Of a stretch of 16,091 nucleotides of DNA, positions 7,694-14,445 are shown piece by piece (within the stretch, counting starts at the first letter, position 1; every line of letters begins with the position of its first letter). This DNA comes from Clostridia bacterium (GTDB lineage: Bacteria > Bacillota > Clostridia > Oscillospirales > CAG-382). The translations under genes were made by a program, and so were the position numbers. The notes below the pieces were generated by a model. The model saw nothing but the letters and a program-made list of their open reading frames with translations. It ran no database searches and had not been told where the DNA came from. The stretch covers positions 1-16,091 of the forward strand of contig JAFYOG010000176.1 of NCBI GenBank assembly GCA_017560285.1. Reading direction: 5' to 3'.

Positions 7694-9328
7694 ATGGAAT
7701 CAACAAACTTTATTCAGGATATAATTAACGAGGATTTAGCCAAAAATCCCGATTTAAAAATCCATACCCGCTTCCCGCCGGAGCCTAACGGCTATCTCCA
7801 TATCGGCCATTGCAAGGCAATGGTAATAGATTTCTCTACCGCAGTAAAATACGGCGGTATGTGCAATTTGCGTATGGACGATACCAACCCCGCTAAGGAA
7901 GATACCGAATTTGTAGATGCTATAAAAGAGGATATCCATTGGCTCGGCTTCGATTGGGAGGACCGCTTCTTCTACGGCTCCGATTATTTCGAAGAAACCT
8001 ACAAGCTTGCAGAACAGCTTATAATAAAGGGCGATGCCTACGTGTGCGAGCTTTCTGCCGCCGAATTCAGCGAATACAGGGGCGATCTGCAGCGTCCTGC
8101 CGTTTCACCTTACCGCGAAAGACCTATGGAAGAAAGCTTAGACCTCTTCCGCCGTATGCGTGCGGGCGAATTTCCCGAGGGCAAATATACCCTCCGCGCT
8201 AAAATCGACCTTGCCTCCGGCAACTTCAATATGCGCGACCCTGTTTTGTACCGTATCCGCTATATAGATCACCACCGTCAGGGCACAAAATGGTGCATTT
8301 TCCCTATGTACGATTTTGCTCACCCTATTCAGGATGCTTTGGAAGGCATTACCCATTCTCTTTGCTCCTTGGAATACGAGGATCACAGACCCTTGTATAA
8401 CTGGGTTATTGAGCATTGCGACGTGCCCTCCACCCCCCGTCAGATCGAGTTTGCCCGTCTTAACGTTACCAATACCGTTATGTCCAAGCGCTTTTTGCGC
8501 TATTTGGTAGAAGAAAATCTTGTAGACGGCTGGGATGACCCCCGTATGCCCACCCTTTGCGGCTTGCGCCGCCGCGGCTATACTCCCGCCTCTATTCTCG
8601 ATTTTATCGATAGAGTAGGCGTAGCAAAGAACAACAGCCTTGTTGATATCGCTCTTTTAGAGCATTGCCTTAGAGAAGATCTTAACAAAACCGCTCTCCG
8701 CCGCGTGGCTGTGTTCGATCCCGTAAAGGTTACCGTAACCAACTATCCTGCCGATAAGGTGGAATACTTCGACCTTCCCAACAACCCCAACGACCCCGAA
8801 GCAGGCACCCGTAAGCTCCCCTTCACCCGCGAGCTGTTTGTAGAAAGGGAAGACGTTTCTATCGATCCTCCTCCCAAATACTTCCGTATGAAGCTTGGCG
8901 GCGAGGTTCGTCTTATGGGCGGTTATATCGTTCGCGTTGACGAAATTTTAACCGACGATAACGGCAACGTAACGCAGGTTTTGTGTACCGCCGATTTAGA
9001 AACAGGCAACGGTATGCCCGCCGACGGCAGAAAAATCAAGGGTACAATCCATTGGCTTTCCGCAACCGATTGTGCCGAAGCCGACGTGGTTATGTACGAC
9101 CGCTTGTTTACCGAAGCAGATATGAACGCAGTGGAATCTGCCCGCTATACAGAATACCTTAACCCCGAATCCAAAAAGGTTATTAACGGCGTTAAGGTAG
9201 AAAAAGAACTGCTAAACGCCGCAAAAGGCGATAAGTTCCAGTTCGTGCGCAAGGGTTATTTCTGCCGCGACAGCAAAACCGATGCATTCAACAGCGTTGT
9301 TGAACTAAAAGACAGCAAAAAGTTCTAA
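7694..9328 (+). CDS. glnS: Glutamine--tRNA ligase (GlnRS)
   Basis: A class I synthetase of 544 residues that attaches glutamine directly to tRNA-Gln. It has PPEPNGYLHIGHCKA (28-42) with the canonical HIGH (36-39), NLRMDDTNPAKE (58-69), the glutamine-pocket region with MYDFAHPIQDALEGITHSLC (~205-224), and MSKR (263-266) as the KMSKS motif. A C-terminal two-beta-barrel anticodon-binding region follows (GTIHWLSA). Length is close to E. coli GlnRS. The ATG at 7694 is chosen because AAGGAG (7682-7687) lies 6 nt upstream; an ATG 45 nt earlier overlaps gltX and adds nonfamily residues. GlnRS is not universal in Firmicutes, many of which make Gln-tRNA through GatCAB; GlnRS genes in bacteria are generally attributed to transfer from eukaryotes. 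It is co-transcribed with gltX. Confidence 0.95.
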   Translation: MESTNFIQDIINEDLAKNPDLKIHTRFPPEPNGYLHIGHCKAMVIDFSTAVKYGGMCNLRMDDTNPAKEDTEFVDAIKEDIHWLGFDWEDRFFYGSDYFEETYKLAEQLIIKGDAYVCELSAAEFSEYRGDLQRPAVSPYRERPMEESLDLFRRMRAGEFPEGKYTLRAKIDLASGNFNMRDPVLYRIRYIDHHRQGTKWCIFPMYDFAHPIQDALEGITHSLCSLEYEDHRPLYNWVIEHCDVPSTPRQIEFARLNVTNTVMSKRFLRYLVEENLVDGWDDPRMPTLCGLRRRGYTPASILDFIDRVGVAKNNSLVDIALLEHCLREDLNKTALRRVAVFDPVKVTVTNYPADKVEYFDLPNNPNDPEAGTRKLPFTRELFVEREDVSIDPPPKYFRMKLGGEVRLMGGYIVRVDEILTDDNGNVTQVLCTADLETGNGMPADGRKIKGTIHWLSATDCAEADVVMYDRLFTEADMNAVESARYTEYLNPESKKVINGVKVEKELLNAAKGDKFQFVRKGYFCRDSKTDAFNSVVELKDSKKF

Positions 9329-9332
9329 AATC

Positions 9333-9365
9333 AAAGCCCGTTGCCAAAACGGGCTTTATCTTTTT
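9333..9365 (+). terminator. Intrinsic terminator of gltX-glnS
   Basis: A perfect 9-bp stem pairs AAAGCCCGT (9333-9341) with ACGGGCTTT (9349-9357) around a 7-nt loop, followed by a T-rich tail to 9365. Confidence 0.9.
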
Positions 9366-9398
9366 CAAAATAATCCAAAAATGTTTATTTAATGGTAC

Positions 9399-9427
9399 TT
9401 TACAAAGAAATTCCAATGTGATATACT
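9399..9427 (+). promoter_or_regulatory. Sigma-A type promoter of the AI-2E family gene
   Basis: TTTACA (9399-9404), 17-nt spacer, TATACT (9422-9427), with a TG just upstream of the -10 box resembling an extended -10. Confidence 0.75.
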
Positions 9428-9457
9428 ATAAAAAAGTAATGCGTAAGGGGCGAAATA

Positions 9458-10768
9458 ATGAACAATTCTCAACAAAACAACAAAACATCTGCGGCATCGC
9501 GCACCGCAATAATTTTCGGCGCCTGCATTTTAGGTATACTTATACTTACACAAATTCAACCCATCAAAAACGTCTTGGGCTGGATTTTCGATATGCTGTT
9601 CCCCGTATTTTTGGGTGTTGTTTTGGCATATATCGTAAGCCCCTTCACCTCGCTGATGGAACGTTGTCTTTACCGTAGTATAAAGATAAAAAAAGAATCC
9701 TCCCGCAAAAAGGTTTCCCGCGGTCTTTCCGTAACCCTTTCTGTTGTGGCGCTAATCTTGGTAATTGTTCTTTTAATATTCCTTATTATACCCGAATTTT
9801 TACAAAGCTTAAAAAAGCTTATCGACAGCGCCCCCACTTTTTACGATACTGCCGTTGCTTGGTTCGATGATATTCAGGAATCCGACAACCCCGTTCTTCA
9901 CAATATCGGCGAATACGCAAATTCGGCCTTGGATACCGCGTTTAAATGGATAAGCGGCGAACTTGGCAGCGCCGTTTCAAGAGTAATCGAAAGCGTTATT
10001 CTTGTGGTGTCCTTCTTGTTCGATTTTATCGTTGCCTTGGTTGTGTTCGTTTATGCCCTTTTAGAAAAGCACAAGTTTGTCGCACAGATAAAAAAACTTA
10101 TGTTTGCCATCTTCAAGCCCCACCGCGCCAACGATATTTTGCACATTCTGCGTTACAGTAACGAGGTTTTCGGAAAGTTCATTCTTGGTAAGCTTATCAC
10201 TTCCACGGTTGTGGGTATCCTTACCTTCCTGTTTATGTCAATTATGGGTATGCCCTATGCCTGGCTTTCTGCAGGCATTATCGCAATCACAAACGTAATC
10301 CCGTTTTTCGGCCCCTTTATCGGCGGTATCCCCACTGCGCTTATCGTTCTGCTGTCCGATTGGCAACAGGGTATTATTTACGGTATATTCCTTATCGCCC
10401 TTCAACAAATCGAGGGCAATATTATCGAACCTATGGTTATGGCAGACCAAACCGGTCTTTCCAAATTCTGGATAGTGTTCTCAATCCTGCTCTGCGGCGG
10501 TATCTTCGGTATAGCAGGTATGCTGTTCGCAGTTCCCATTTTTGCGGTTATGTTCTATGCTATCAAGCTTGCGGTAGACCGTTCTCTCGCCAGAAAGAAC
10601 CTTCCCACCAGCGCCAGCGCCTATTCAAAGGCAGGGGGTATAGATTTAGAAACGAATCAGCTTTTGCCTATCCCCGAAAGAGCCCCCCACAAAAAGTTCT
10701 CTACCGCCCTAAAGGAATGGCGCGAAAAATTGCGTAAAAAGGGACCTAAGGATAATAACGAACAATAA
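9458..10768 (+). CDS. AI-2E family transporter (PerM/UPF0118-like membrane protein)
   Basis: A 436-residue polytopic membrane protein with hydrophobic segments at roughly residues 15-30, 35-60, 85-110, 170-205, 250-305 and 310-385. The family signature is the PFFGPFIGGIPTALIVLL segment (~285-303), followed by a GIIYGIFLIALQQIEGNIIEPMVM stretch typical of AI-2E/PerM proteins. Cytoplasmic ends are basic; the C-terminal ~50 residues are hydrophilic and charged. Members have been linked to autoinducer-2 export in E. coli (TqsA) and to cation/proton exchange in others, so the substrate here is open. TAAGGGG (9444-9450) lies 7 nt before the ATG. Its own promoter and terminator make it a single-gene unit, so neighbours give no functional clue. 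Confidence 0.9.
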   Translation: MNNSQQNNKTSAASRTAIIFGACILGILILTQIQPIKNVLGWIFDMLFPVFLGVVLAYIVSPFTSLMERCLYRSIKIKKESSRKKVSRGLSVTLSVVALILVIVLLIFLIIPEFLQSLKKLIDSAPTFYDTAVAWFDDIQESDNPVLHNIGEYANSALDTAFKWISGELGSAVSRVIESVILVVSFLFDFIVALVVFVYALLEKHKFVAQIKKLMFAIFKPHRANDILHILRYSNEVFGKFILGKLITSTVVGILTFLFMSIMGMPYAWLSAGIIAITNVIPFFGPFIGGIPTALIVLLSDWQQGIIYGIFLIALQQIEGNIIEPMVMADQTGLSKFWIVFSILLCGGIFGIAGMLFAVPIFAVMFYAIKLAVDRSLARKNLPTSASAYSKAGGIDLETNQLLPIPERAPHKKFSTALKEWREKLRKKGPKDNNEQ

Positions 10769-10778
10769 ATTAAAAAGT

Positions 10779-10806
10779 AAAAAGGAACCCTTTGCGGTTC
10801 CTTTTT
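10779..10806 (+). terminator. Intrinsic terminator of the AI-2E family gene
   Basis: A perfect 11-bp stem pairs AAAAAGGAACC (10779-10789) with GGTTCCTTTTT (10796-10806) around a 6-nt loop, ending in T5. The next promoter begins only 4 nt later. Confidence 0.9.
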
Positions 10807-10809
10807 ATC

Positions 10810-10838
10810 TTGACATTATTTTGCATCGGTAGTATAAT
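10810..10838 (+). promoter_or_regulatory. Consensus sigma-A promoter of the cobalamin riboswitch transcript
   Basis: TTGACA (10810-10815), 17-nt spacer, TATAAT (10833-10838). The predicted start near 10845 is ~11 nt before the riboswitch P1 helix. Confidence 0.88.
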
Positions 10839-10855
10839 ATAAAAAACAAAATATC

Positions 10856-10965
10856 AACGGTTCGGTTCTGCCATTGCAGATTAGGGGGAAGTTCGGTGCA
10901 AATCCGTCGCAACTGCCATTACCGTGTTTGGAATTACCATCAGTCGGAATACCTGCCTAACCGTT
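10856..10965 (+). promoter_or_regulatory. Cobalamin riboswitch (short form)
   Basis: The region is closed by a perfect 7-bp P1 helix (AACGGTT 10856-10862 with AACCGTT 10959-10965). Inside are the core blocks of cobalamin riboswitches: an ATTAGGGGGAA stretch like the AAxAGGGAA box, GGTGCAAATCCGTCGCAACTGCC, and the B12-box-like CAGTCGGAATACCTGCC (10941-10957) directly before P1. At ~110 nt it is short, so it may belong to the compact cobalamin class rather than the long AdoCbl class. TTACC in the predicted L5 loop (10919-10923) is complementary to GGTAA (10984-10988) just downstream, compatible with the class's L5-L13 kissing interaction. Confidence 0.85.
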
Positions 10966-11045
10966 CTTGCTAAAACACCTTTGGGTAAAGAAAAGTGCAG
11001 CATAAAGCTTGTTGTGCCTCTTTACCTCACAATCGGTTTTTCTGT

Positions 11046-11083
11046 TGCGCTATCTTACAAAGACAGCGCATTTTTTGTTTTTT
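11046..11083 (+). terminator. Terminator in the cobalamin riboswitch leader
   Basis: A 10-bp stem (one A-C mismatch) pairs TGCGCTATCT (11046-11055) with AGACAGCGCA (11061-11070) around a 5-nt loop, followed by TTTTTTGTTTTTT. It lies between the aptamer and the start codon, so cobalamin binding presumably favours termination (OFF switch). The alternative antiterminator pairing was not resolved by eye. Confidence 0.82.
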
Positions 11084-11122
11084 ACAGCACTAAAAACACA
11101 TTAAAACCAAAAGGATCTCGCT

Positions 11123-11929
11123 ATGAAAAGAAAACTTCTGTCCGCCGTTTTGCTAACGGTATTCCTACTTTCCTGCTTTGCGCTTACCGCAACGGCAGAT
11201 AACACTCCCACCGTATCTCTGCGTATCGAGGGCATAACGCAAAACTTTTATTATTCCGACGTAGAAATTAACAATGCCCAAACCGTAGCGGATATAATTA
11301 TCTCTGCCGATAAATCAAGCGATAAAATTACCGTTACAGGTGCAGAAAGCTCCTATATAACCGATATCAACGGCGAATCTGCAGGCAGCTTCGGCGGCTG
11401 GGACGGCTGGTCATATACCGTTAACGGTCAATCCCCCTCGGTTGGCATAGGCGATTATAATATAAAATCGGGGGACGTTATCGTTGTGTTTTACAGCGAT
11501 AGCTTCGGTATAGGCATACAATATCCGGTTATGGATGCTTCAAAAATTACCGAGGGAATTATCACCTTCGCAAGCACCGATACAACCTATGACGAAAACT
11601 TTAACCCCACTACAGCGGTAAACCCCGTTACAGATATGAAGGTTATTTTCGATAATAAAGAATTTGTAACCGATAAACAGGGAAGTGTTGTTATCCCTGC
11701 CGAGCTTTTAACCGCAGGGGACCACAGCGTATGCGTTTCCAAGGTCAGCGAAAACGGCATCCCCTTGGTACTGCGCCTTGCCCCAAATACAAAGGTAACT
11801 ATTCCCCAACCCACCCCCGACGAAGACGGAGGTTTATATATAGGACATTTTCTACCTTTAATCGCCGCATTAGTCATCGCTGTAATATGTATCGGTAATA
11901 TTGTAAAAAACAATAAAAAGAAAAATTAA
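11123..11929 (+). CDS. Membrane-anchored DUF4430 (transcobalamin C-terminal-like) protein under B12 riboswitch
   Basis: A 268-residue surface protein with a signal peptide at residues 1-25 (MKRK, hydrophobic core, ATA-DN). Residues ~52-127 form a DUF4430 domain, the fold shared with the C-terminal domain of transcobalamin and intrinsic factor; the hallmarks are FGGWDGWSYTVNGQSP and KSGDVIVVFYSD. A second Ig-like segment spans ~135-225, then a Pro/Asp linker (PQPTPDEDGG), a transmembrane helix (~240-260) and a basic tail KNNKKKN. It would sit on the outside of the cytoplasmic membrane. With the cobalamin riboswitch in its leader it is best read as a corrinoid-binding or capturing protein, an inference from fold plus regulation. 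AAGGA (11111-11115) lies 7 nt before the ATG. It is a single gene with no BtuFCD or ECF transporter next to it, so it would need a transporter encoded elsewhere. Confidence 0.88.
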   Translation: MKRKLLSAVLLTVFLLSCFALTATADNTPTVSLRIEGITQNFYYSDVEINNAQTVADIIISADKSSDKITVTGAESSYITDINGESAGSFGGWDGWSYTVNGQSPSVGIGDYNIKSGDVIVVFYSDSFGIGIQYPVMDASKITEGIITFASTDTTYDENFNPTTAVNPVTDMKVIFDNKEFVTDKQGSVVIPAELLTAGDHSVCVSKVSENGIPLVLRLAPNTKVTIPQPTPDEDGGLYIGHFLPLIAALVIAVICIGNIVKNNKKKN

Positions 11930-11930
11930 C

Positions 11931-11964
11931 AAAAAAGCAGGCTTCTTTCGAAGCCTGCCTTTTT
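11931..11964. terminator. Bidirectional terminator between the DUF4430 and SASP genes
   Basis: A perfect 9-bp stem pairs GCAGGCTTC (11937-11945) with GAAGCCTGC (11950-11958) around TTTC. Six As precede it and TTTTT follows, so it can end transcription from both convergent genes. Confidence 0.88.
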
Positions 11965-11978
11965 CGTTTAATCGGTGC

Positions 11979-12170
11979 TTATTTCATGTTTCTTTCAGCA
12001 GTTTCGATCATCTTTTTAACCATCTGACCGCCAACACTGCCTGCCTGCTTGGAAGTAAGATCGCCGTTGTAACCGTTCTTAAGGTTAACGCCAACTTCGT
12101 TAGCGGCTTCCATCTTGAACTTGTTCATAGCTTCCTTAGCTTCGGGAACAGAAATCTTGTTTCTAGCCAT
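11979..12170 (-). CDS. Alpha/beta-type small acid-soluble spore protein
   Basis: A 63-residue DNA-coating protein of dormant spores that protects DNA and supplies amino acids on germination. The start MARNKISV is chosen because AAGGAG (opposite strand of 12181-12186) lies 10 nt upstream and this matches the usual SASP length; an ATG 45 nt upstream adds atypical residues and has no such site. The family core is clear: KFKMEAANEVGVNL, which includes the germination-protease (GPR) cleavage region, and LTSKQAGSVGGQMVKKMIE. The residue after the Glu at the expected GPR site is Ala, where Ile, Val or Phe is more usual. It marks the host as endospore-forming. I saw no convincing sigma-G promoter upstream; a 5-bp hairpin (CGAGG/CCTCG) lies in the leader at about 12197-12212. 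Confidence 0.93.
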   Translation of the reverse strand: MARNKISVPEAKEAMNKFKMEAANEVGVNLKNGYNGDLTSKQAGSVGGQMVKKMIETAERNMK

Positions 12171-12260
12171 TTTTATTAATCTCCTTTTTGAAAAATCGAG
12201 GTTGTTTCCTCGCAAATATTATTAACGAAGATTCATAAAATATTATAGGTAATTTATGGT

Positions 12261-12292
12261 AATAAAAATGCGGTTGTTTTATCAACCGCATT
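12261..12292 (-). terminator. Intrinsic terminator of the kinase operon
   Basis: A perfect 10-bp stem pairs AATGCGGTTG (12267-12276) with CAACCGCATT (12283-12292) around a 6-nt loop. Read leftward it ends in a T-rich run (12268-12261). It starts 7 nt past the kinase stop. Confidence 0.88.
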
Positions 12293-12298
12293 CAAAAA

Positions 12299-13387
12299 TT
12301 AAATATACTTTTTAATAATAACTTCAAACAAACCCCGTCTTGCTTCCATATCCTTAACAAGGGTAAGCTGGGTTCTTGTTCTGTCAAGGTTTTGCCCTGC
12401 ATAATGGGTTCTAAAGTAAGTGTCGCCTTCAAGATAATCGGTAAGAAATCTCATACCGCATTCCAAGGTCATCATAATTGCACCGTTGTGAAGATTAGCA
12501 ATTTCTTCGTCGGTAATGCTGCCCTTCATTTCGCCAAGGAAGCCCGAAGCGTATTCCTCGTAAAGCTCGGGAACGCAGTAAACCTTGCTTAGGTCCTTTT
12601 CGTCCTCTGCCGCACTGCTTGCGCCAAACCGAATACTGTCGCCGAAATCGTACAGCATACTGCCGGGCATAATAGTATCAAGGTCGATAACGCAAATGCC
12701 CTTCAAGGTTGTGTCGTCAATCATAACGTTGTTAAGCTTTGTGTCGTTATGTGTAACGCGGGTTGGAATTCTGCCGTCTGCCAATCTGTCGGTAATGGTA
12801 GAGCAAAAATCCCTTCTTGCCAAATAAAAATCAATTTCTTCCTTGCATTCTGCAACTCTGCCGCACTTGTCGGCTTTTATTGCGTTAACCAAGTTATTAA
12901 ATCTAACAGGGGTGTTGTGAAAATCCTTAATGCTTTCGCTAAGCTTGGTTGCATCAAATTCTGCCAAAAGATTTTGGAATCTGCCAAACGCCTTTGCCGA
13001 TTCGCCAAACATCCCCGCCTTTTCTGCCTTGTTATAGCAGGTGGCATTGGTTATATACAAATACATTCTGTAAAAACCGTTTTCGTTTTCGTGGTAAAAT
13101 TTTCCGTCCTTTGTCTTTACAAGCGAAAGGGTTTCTCTGTCGGGGTCGCCGCCTGCGGCGGTAATCTTACTGCGCAAAAATTCGGTTACAGCGTAAATAT
13201 TATTCATCAAAGCCACAGGGTCTTTAAATATGCTTGTGTTTATACGCTGGAGAATATAGTTTCTTCCGTTAATCTTAACTCTGTCTGTAACGTTAATATG
13301 CCCGTTAGGTATGTTTTCGATTTCTTCAATATTTTCAAATTCAAGAAATGCCGAACAAGCTTTTTTTATGTTGTTTAGTCTTTCCAT
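12299..13387 (-). CDS. Phosphotransferase similar to N-acetylhexosamine 1-kinase (NahK-like)
   Basis: A 362-residue cytoplasmic kinase of the aminoglycoside phosphotransferase/choline kinase fold. The catalytic loop is VTHNDTKLNN (211-220; Asp215 as likely base, Asn220) and the metal-binding segment is VIDLDTIMPG (233-242). These closely resemble bifidobacterial N-acetylhexosamine 1-kinase (NahK/LnpB), which makes GlcNAc-1-P or GalNAc-1-P from the free sugar and is almost the same length. N-terminal features also fit the family (NGHINVTDRV, YILQRIN). It is the second gene of an operon: its ATG overlaps the end of the upstream nucleotidyltransferase by 13 nt in another frame. Its GGAGG (13392-13396 on the opposite strand) lies inside that gene, suggesting translational coupling. 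Other sugars or even choline-like substrates remain possible, but the partner gene favours a sugar-1-phosphate product. Confidence 0.85.
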   Translation of the reverse strand: MERLNNIKKACSAFLEFENIEEIENIPNGHINVTDRVKINGRNYILQRINTSIFKDPVALMNNIYAVTEFLRSKITAAGGDPDRETLSLVKTKDGKFYHENENGFYRMYLYITNATCYNKAEKAGMFGESAKAFGRFQNLLAEFDATKLSESIKDFHNTPVRFNNLVNAIKADKCGRVAECKEEIDFYLARRDFCSTITDRLADGRIPTRVTHNDTKLNNVMIDDTTLKGICVIDLDTIMPGSMLYDFGDSIRFGASSAAEDEKDLSKVYCVPELYEEYASGFLGEMKGSITDEEIANLHNGAIMMTLECGMRFLTDYLEGDTYFRTHYAGQNLDRTRTQLTLVKDMEARRGLFEVIIKKYI

Positions 13388-14271
13388 AAATCCTCCGGAT
13401 AAAGCCCGCTTTCAACTGCCGCTTTAATATGGTTAACAACACCCTCGCGGTCCTCTTTATATGTTACGCCAAACCATTTAGCCTCGGTCTTAAGCACCTT
13501 TGCGCTGTTGCCGCTTGTCGCAAGATATTTCTTAACCGCAGTGGGCAAATAAAATTCCTTCTTAAGCTCATCGCCGCCCTCTTCCAAAAATTCAACAAGG
13601 CTTTTTTCGGCGTAACTAAAGAATTCCTCGGGCAACCCCCAACAGTTCATCGAAACAATGGTGTTTTCGTCAATATCAATCCACTGGTCGTTTTCAAAAT
13701 AAGCGGTATTTCCGTTTTCCAAACGCATAATCTTGGTTCTTTCGGTAATATCGGTCAAATTGCCGTCGCCGTCAAGATAACATTGACCTCTCGAAACGGT
13801 ACCGTTTTCGGTTAAAGTGTTCTTCAAAACAAAGCCCGCCATACAGGAAGGAGCATCTTCGTTGGATTTCATATAATCCGCAAGAATCTTAAAGCTCTCT
13901 CTGCCGTAAAAATCGTCCGAGTTAACTGCCGCAAAGCAGCCCTTAATCTCGTTTCGCGCCGCCAAAACCGCGTGGGCGGTGCCCCATTGCTTTGTGCGTC
14001 CTTCGGGAACGGTGTACCCTTCGGGCAGGTCATAAAGGTCTTGGAAGCAATAAGCGGTTTCGATCTTGTTGCCTATTCTGTTACCAACGGTTTCCTTAAA
14101 AATCTCAAGGTTTTCTTCCTTAATAACAAATACAACCTTGTCAAACCCTGCTTTCATTGCATCGTAAACAGTGTAATCCAAAATAAATTCGCCGTTAGGT
14201 CCTATAGGGTCAAGCTGTTTTAATCCGCCGTATCTGCTGCCCATTCCGGCAGCCATTACCAATAGTGTCAT
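13375..14271 (-). CDS. Sugar-1-phosphate nucleotidyltransferase
   Basis: A 298-residue GT-A-fold nucleotidyltransferase that would join a sugar 1-phosphate to a nucleoside triphosphate, giving an NDP-sugar. The N-terminal signature is AAGMGSRYGGLKQ (7-19), a variant of the G.GTR loop with the conserved Lys18. QWGTAHAV (95-102) is the base-contacting segment, and NSDDFYG (117-123) carries the metal-binding Asp. Length and layout match the short catalytic-domain-only group, with no left-handed beta-helix acetyltransferase as in GlmU. Substrate cannot be read from sequence; together with the downstream N-acetylhexosamine kinase a UDP-HexNAc product is plausible. The start ATG (14269-14271) has GAGG just upstream. 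It is the first gene of the operon and diverges from the GH109-like gene. Confidence 0.88.
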   Translation of the reverse strand: MTLLVMAAGMGSRYGGLKQLDPIGPNGEFILDYTVYDAMKAGFDKVVFVIKEENLEIFKETVGNRIGNKIETAYCFQDLYDLPEGYTVPEGRTKQWGTAHAVLAARNEIKGCFAAVNSDDFYGRESFKILADYMKSNEDAPSCMAGFVLKNTLTENGTVSRGQCYLDGDGNLTDITERTKIMRLENGNTAYFENDQWIDIDENTIVSMNCWGLPEEFFSYAEKSLVEFLEEGGDELKKEFYLPTAVKKYLATSGNSAKVLKTEAKWFGVTYKEDREGVVNHIKAAVESGLYPEDLWKD

Positions 14272-14303
14272 AAAAACCTCACATCGTAATTATTCTTAAG
14301 CTC

Positions 14304-14332
14304 ATTCTACAACAAAAATTACCCGTTGTAAA
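14304..14332 (-). promoter_or_regulatory. Sigma-A type promoter of the nucleotidyltransferase-kinase operon
   Basis: On the - strand, TTTACA (14332-14327), 17-nt spacer, TAGAAT (14309-14304), giving a ~30-nt leader. Confidence 0.75.
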
Positions 14333-14380
14333 GTAATTAAAATAAAAACTTTCATTATTATAATAAAATAACAAAAGCAC

Positions 14381-14409
14381 TTGACAATAATATTAAGGGA
14401 TTTTATAAT
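14381..14409 (+). promoter_or_regulatory. Consensus sigma-A promoter of the GH109-like gene
   Basis: TTGACA (14381-14386), 17-nt spacer, TATAAT (14404-14409). It is divergent from the kinase operon promoter, with the two -35 boxes ~48 nt apart. Confidence 0.88.
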
Positions 14410-14412
14410 TAG

Positions 14413-14425
14413 ATTAACTGTTAAT
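14413..14425. promoter_or_regulatory. Candidate operator palindrome
   Basis: ATTAACTGTTAAT is a perfect inverted repeat (6-bp arms around a central T). It begins 4 nt after the -10 box, overlapping the expected transcription start, a classic repressor position. No regulator gene is in the window. Confidence 0.5.
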
Positions 14426-14445
14426 GTAAATAACGGAGGTATAAT

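Noticed and set aside
9458..10768. Quorum-sensing locus based on the AI-2E family name
   Set aside because: The family name is historical and the substrate varies. There is no luxS, lsr or sensor gene nearby, so no signalling role is claimed.
12187..12260. Sigma-G promoter for the SASP gene
   Set aside because: Expected for this gene, but only partial matches (for example a TATAAT-like box without a suitable -35) were found, so none was annotated.
12749..13378. A 209-codon open frame on the + strand
   Set aside because: It lies entirely antisense to the NahK-like kinase, whose catalytic motifs are intact. No ribosome binding site or recognisable domain.
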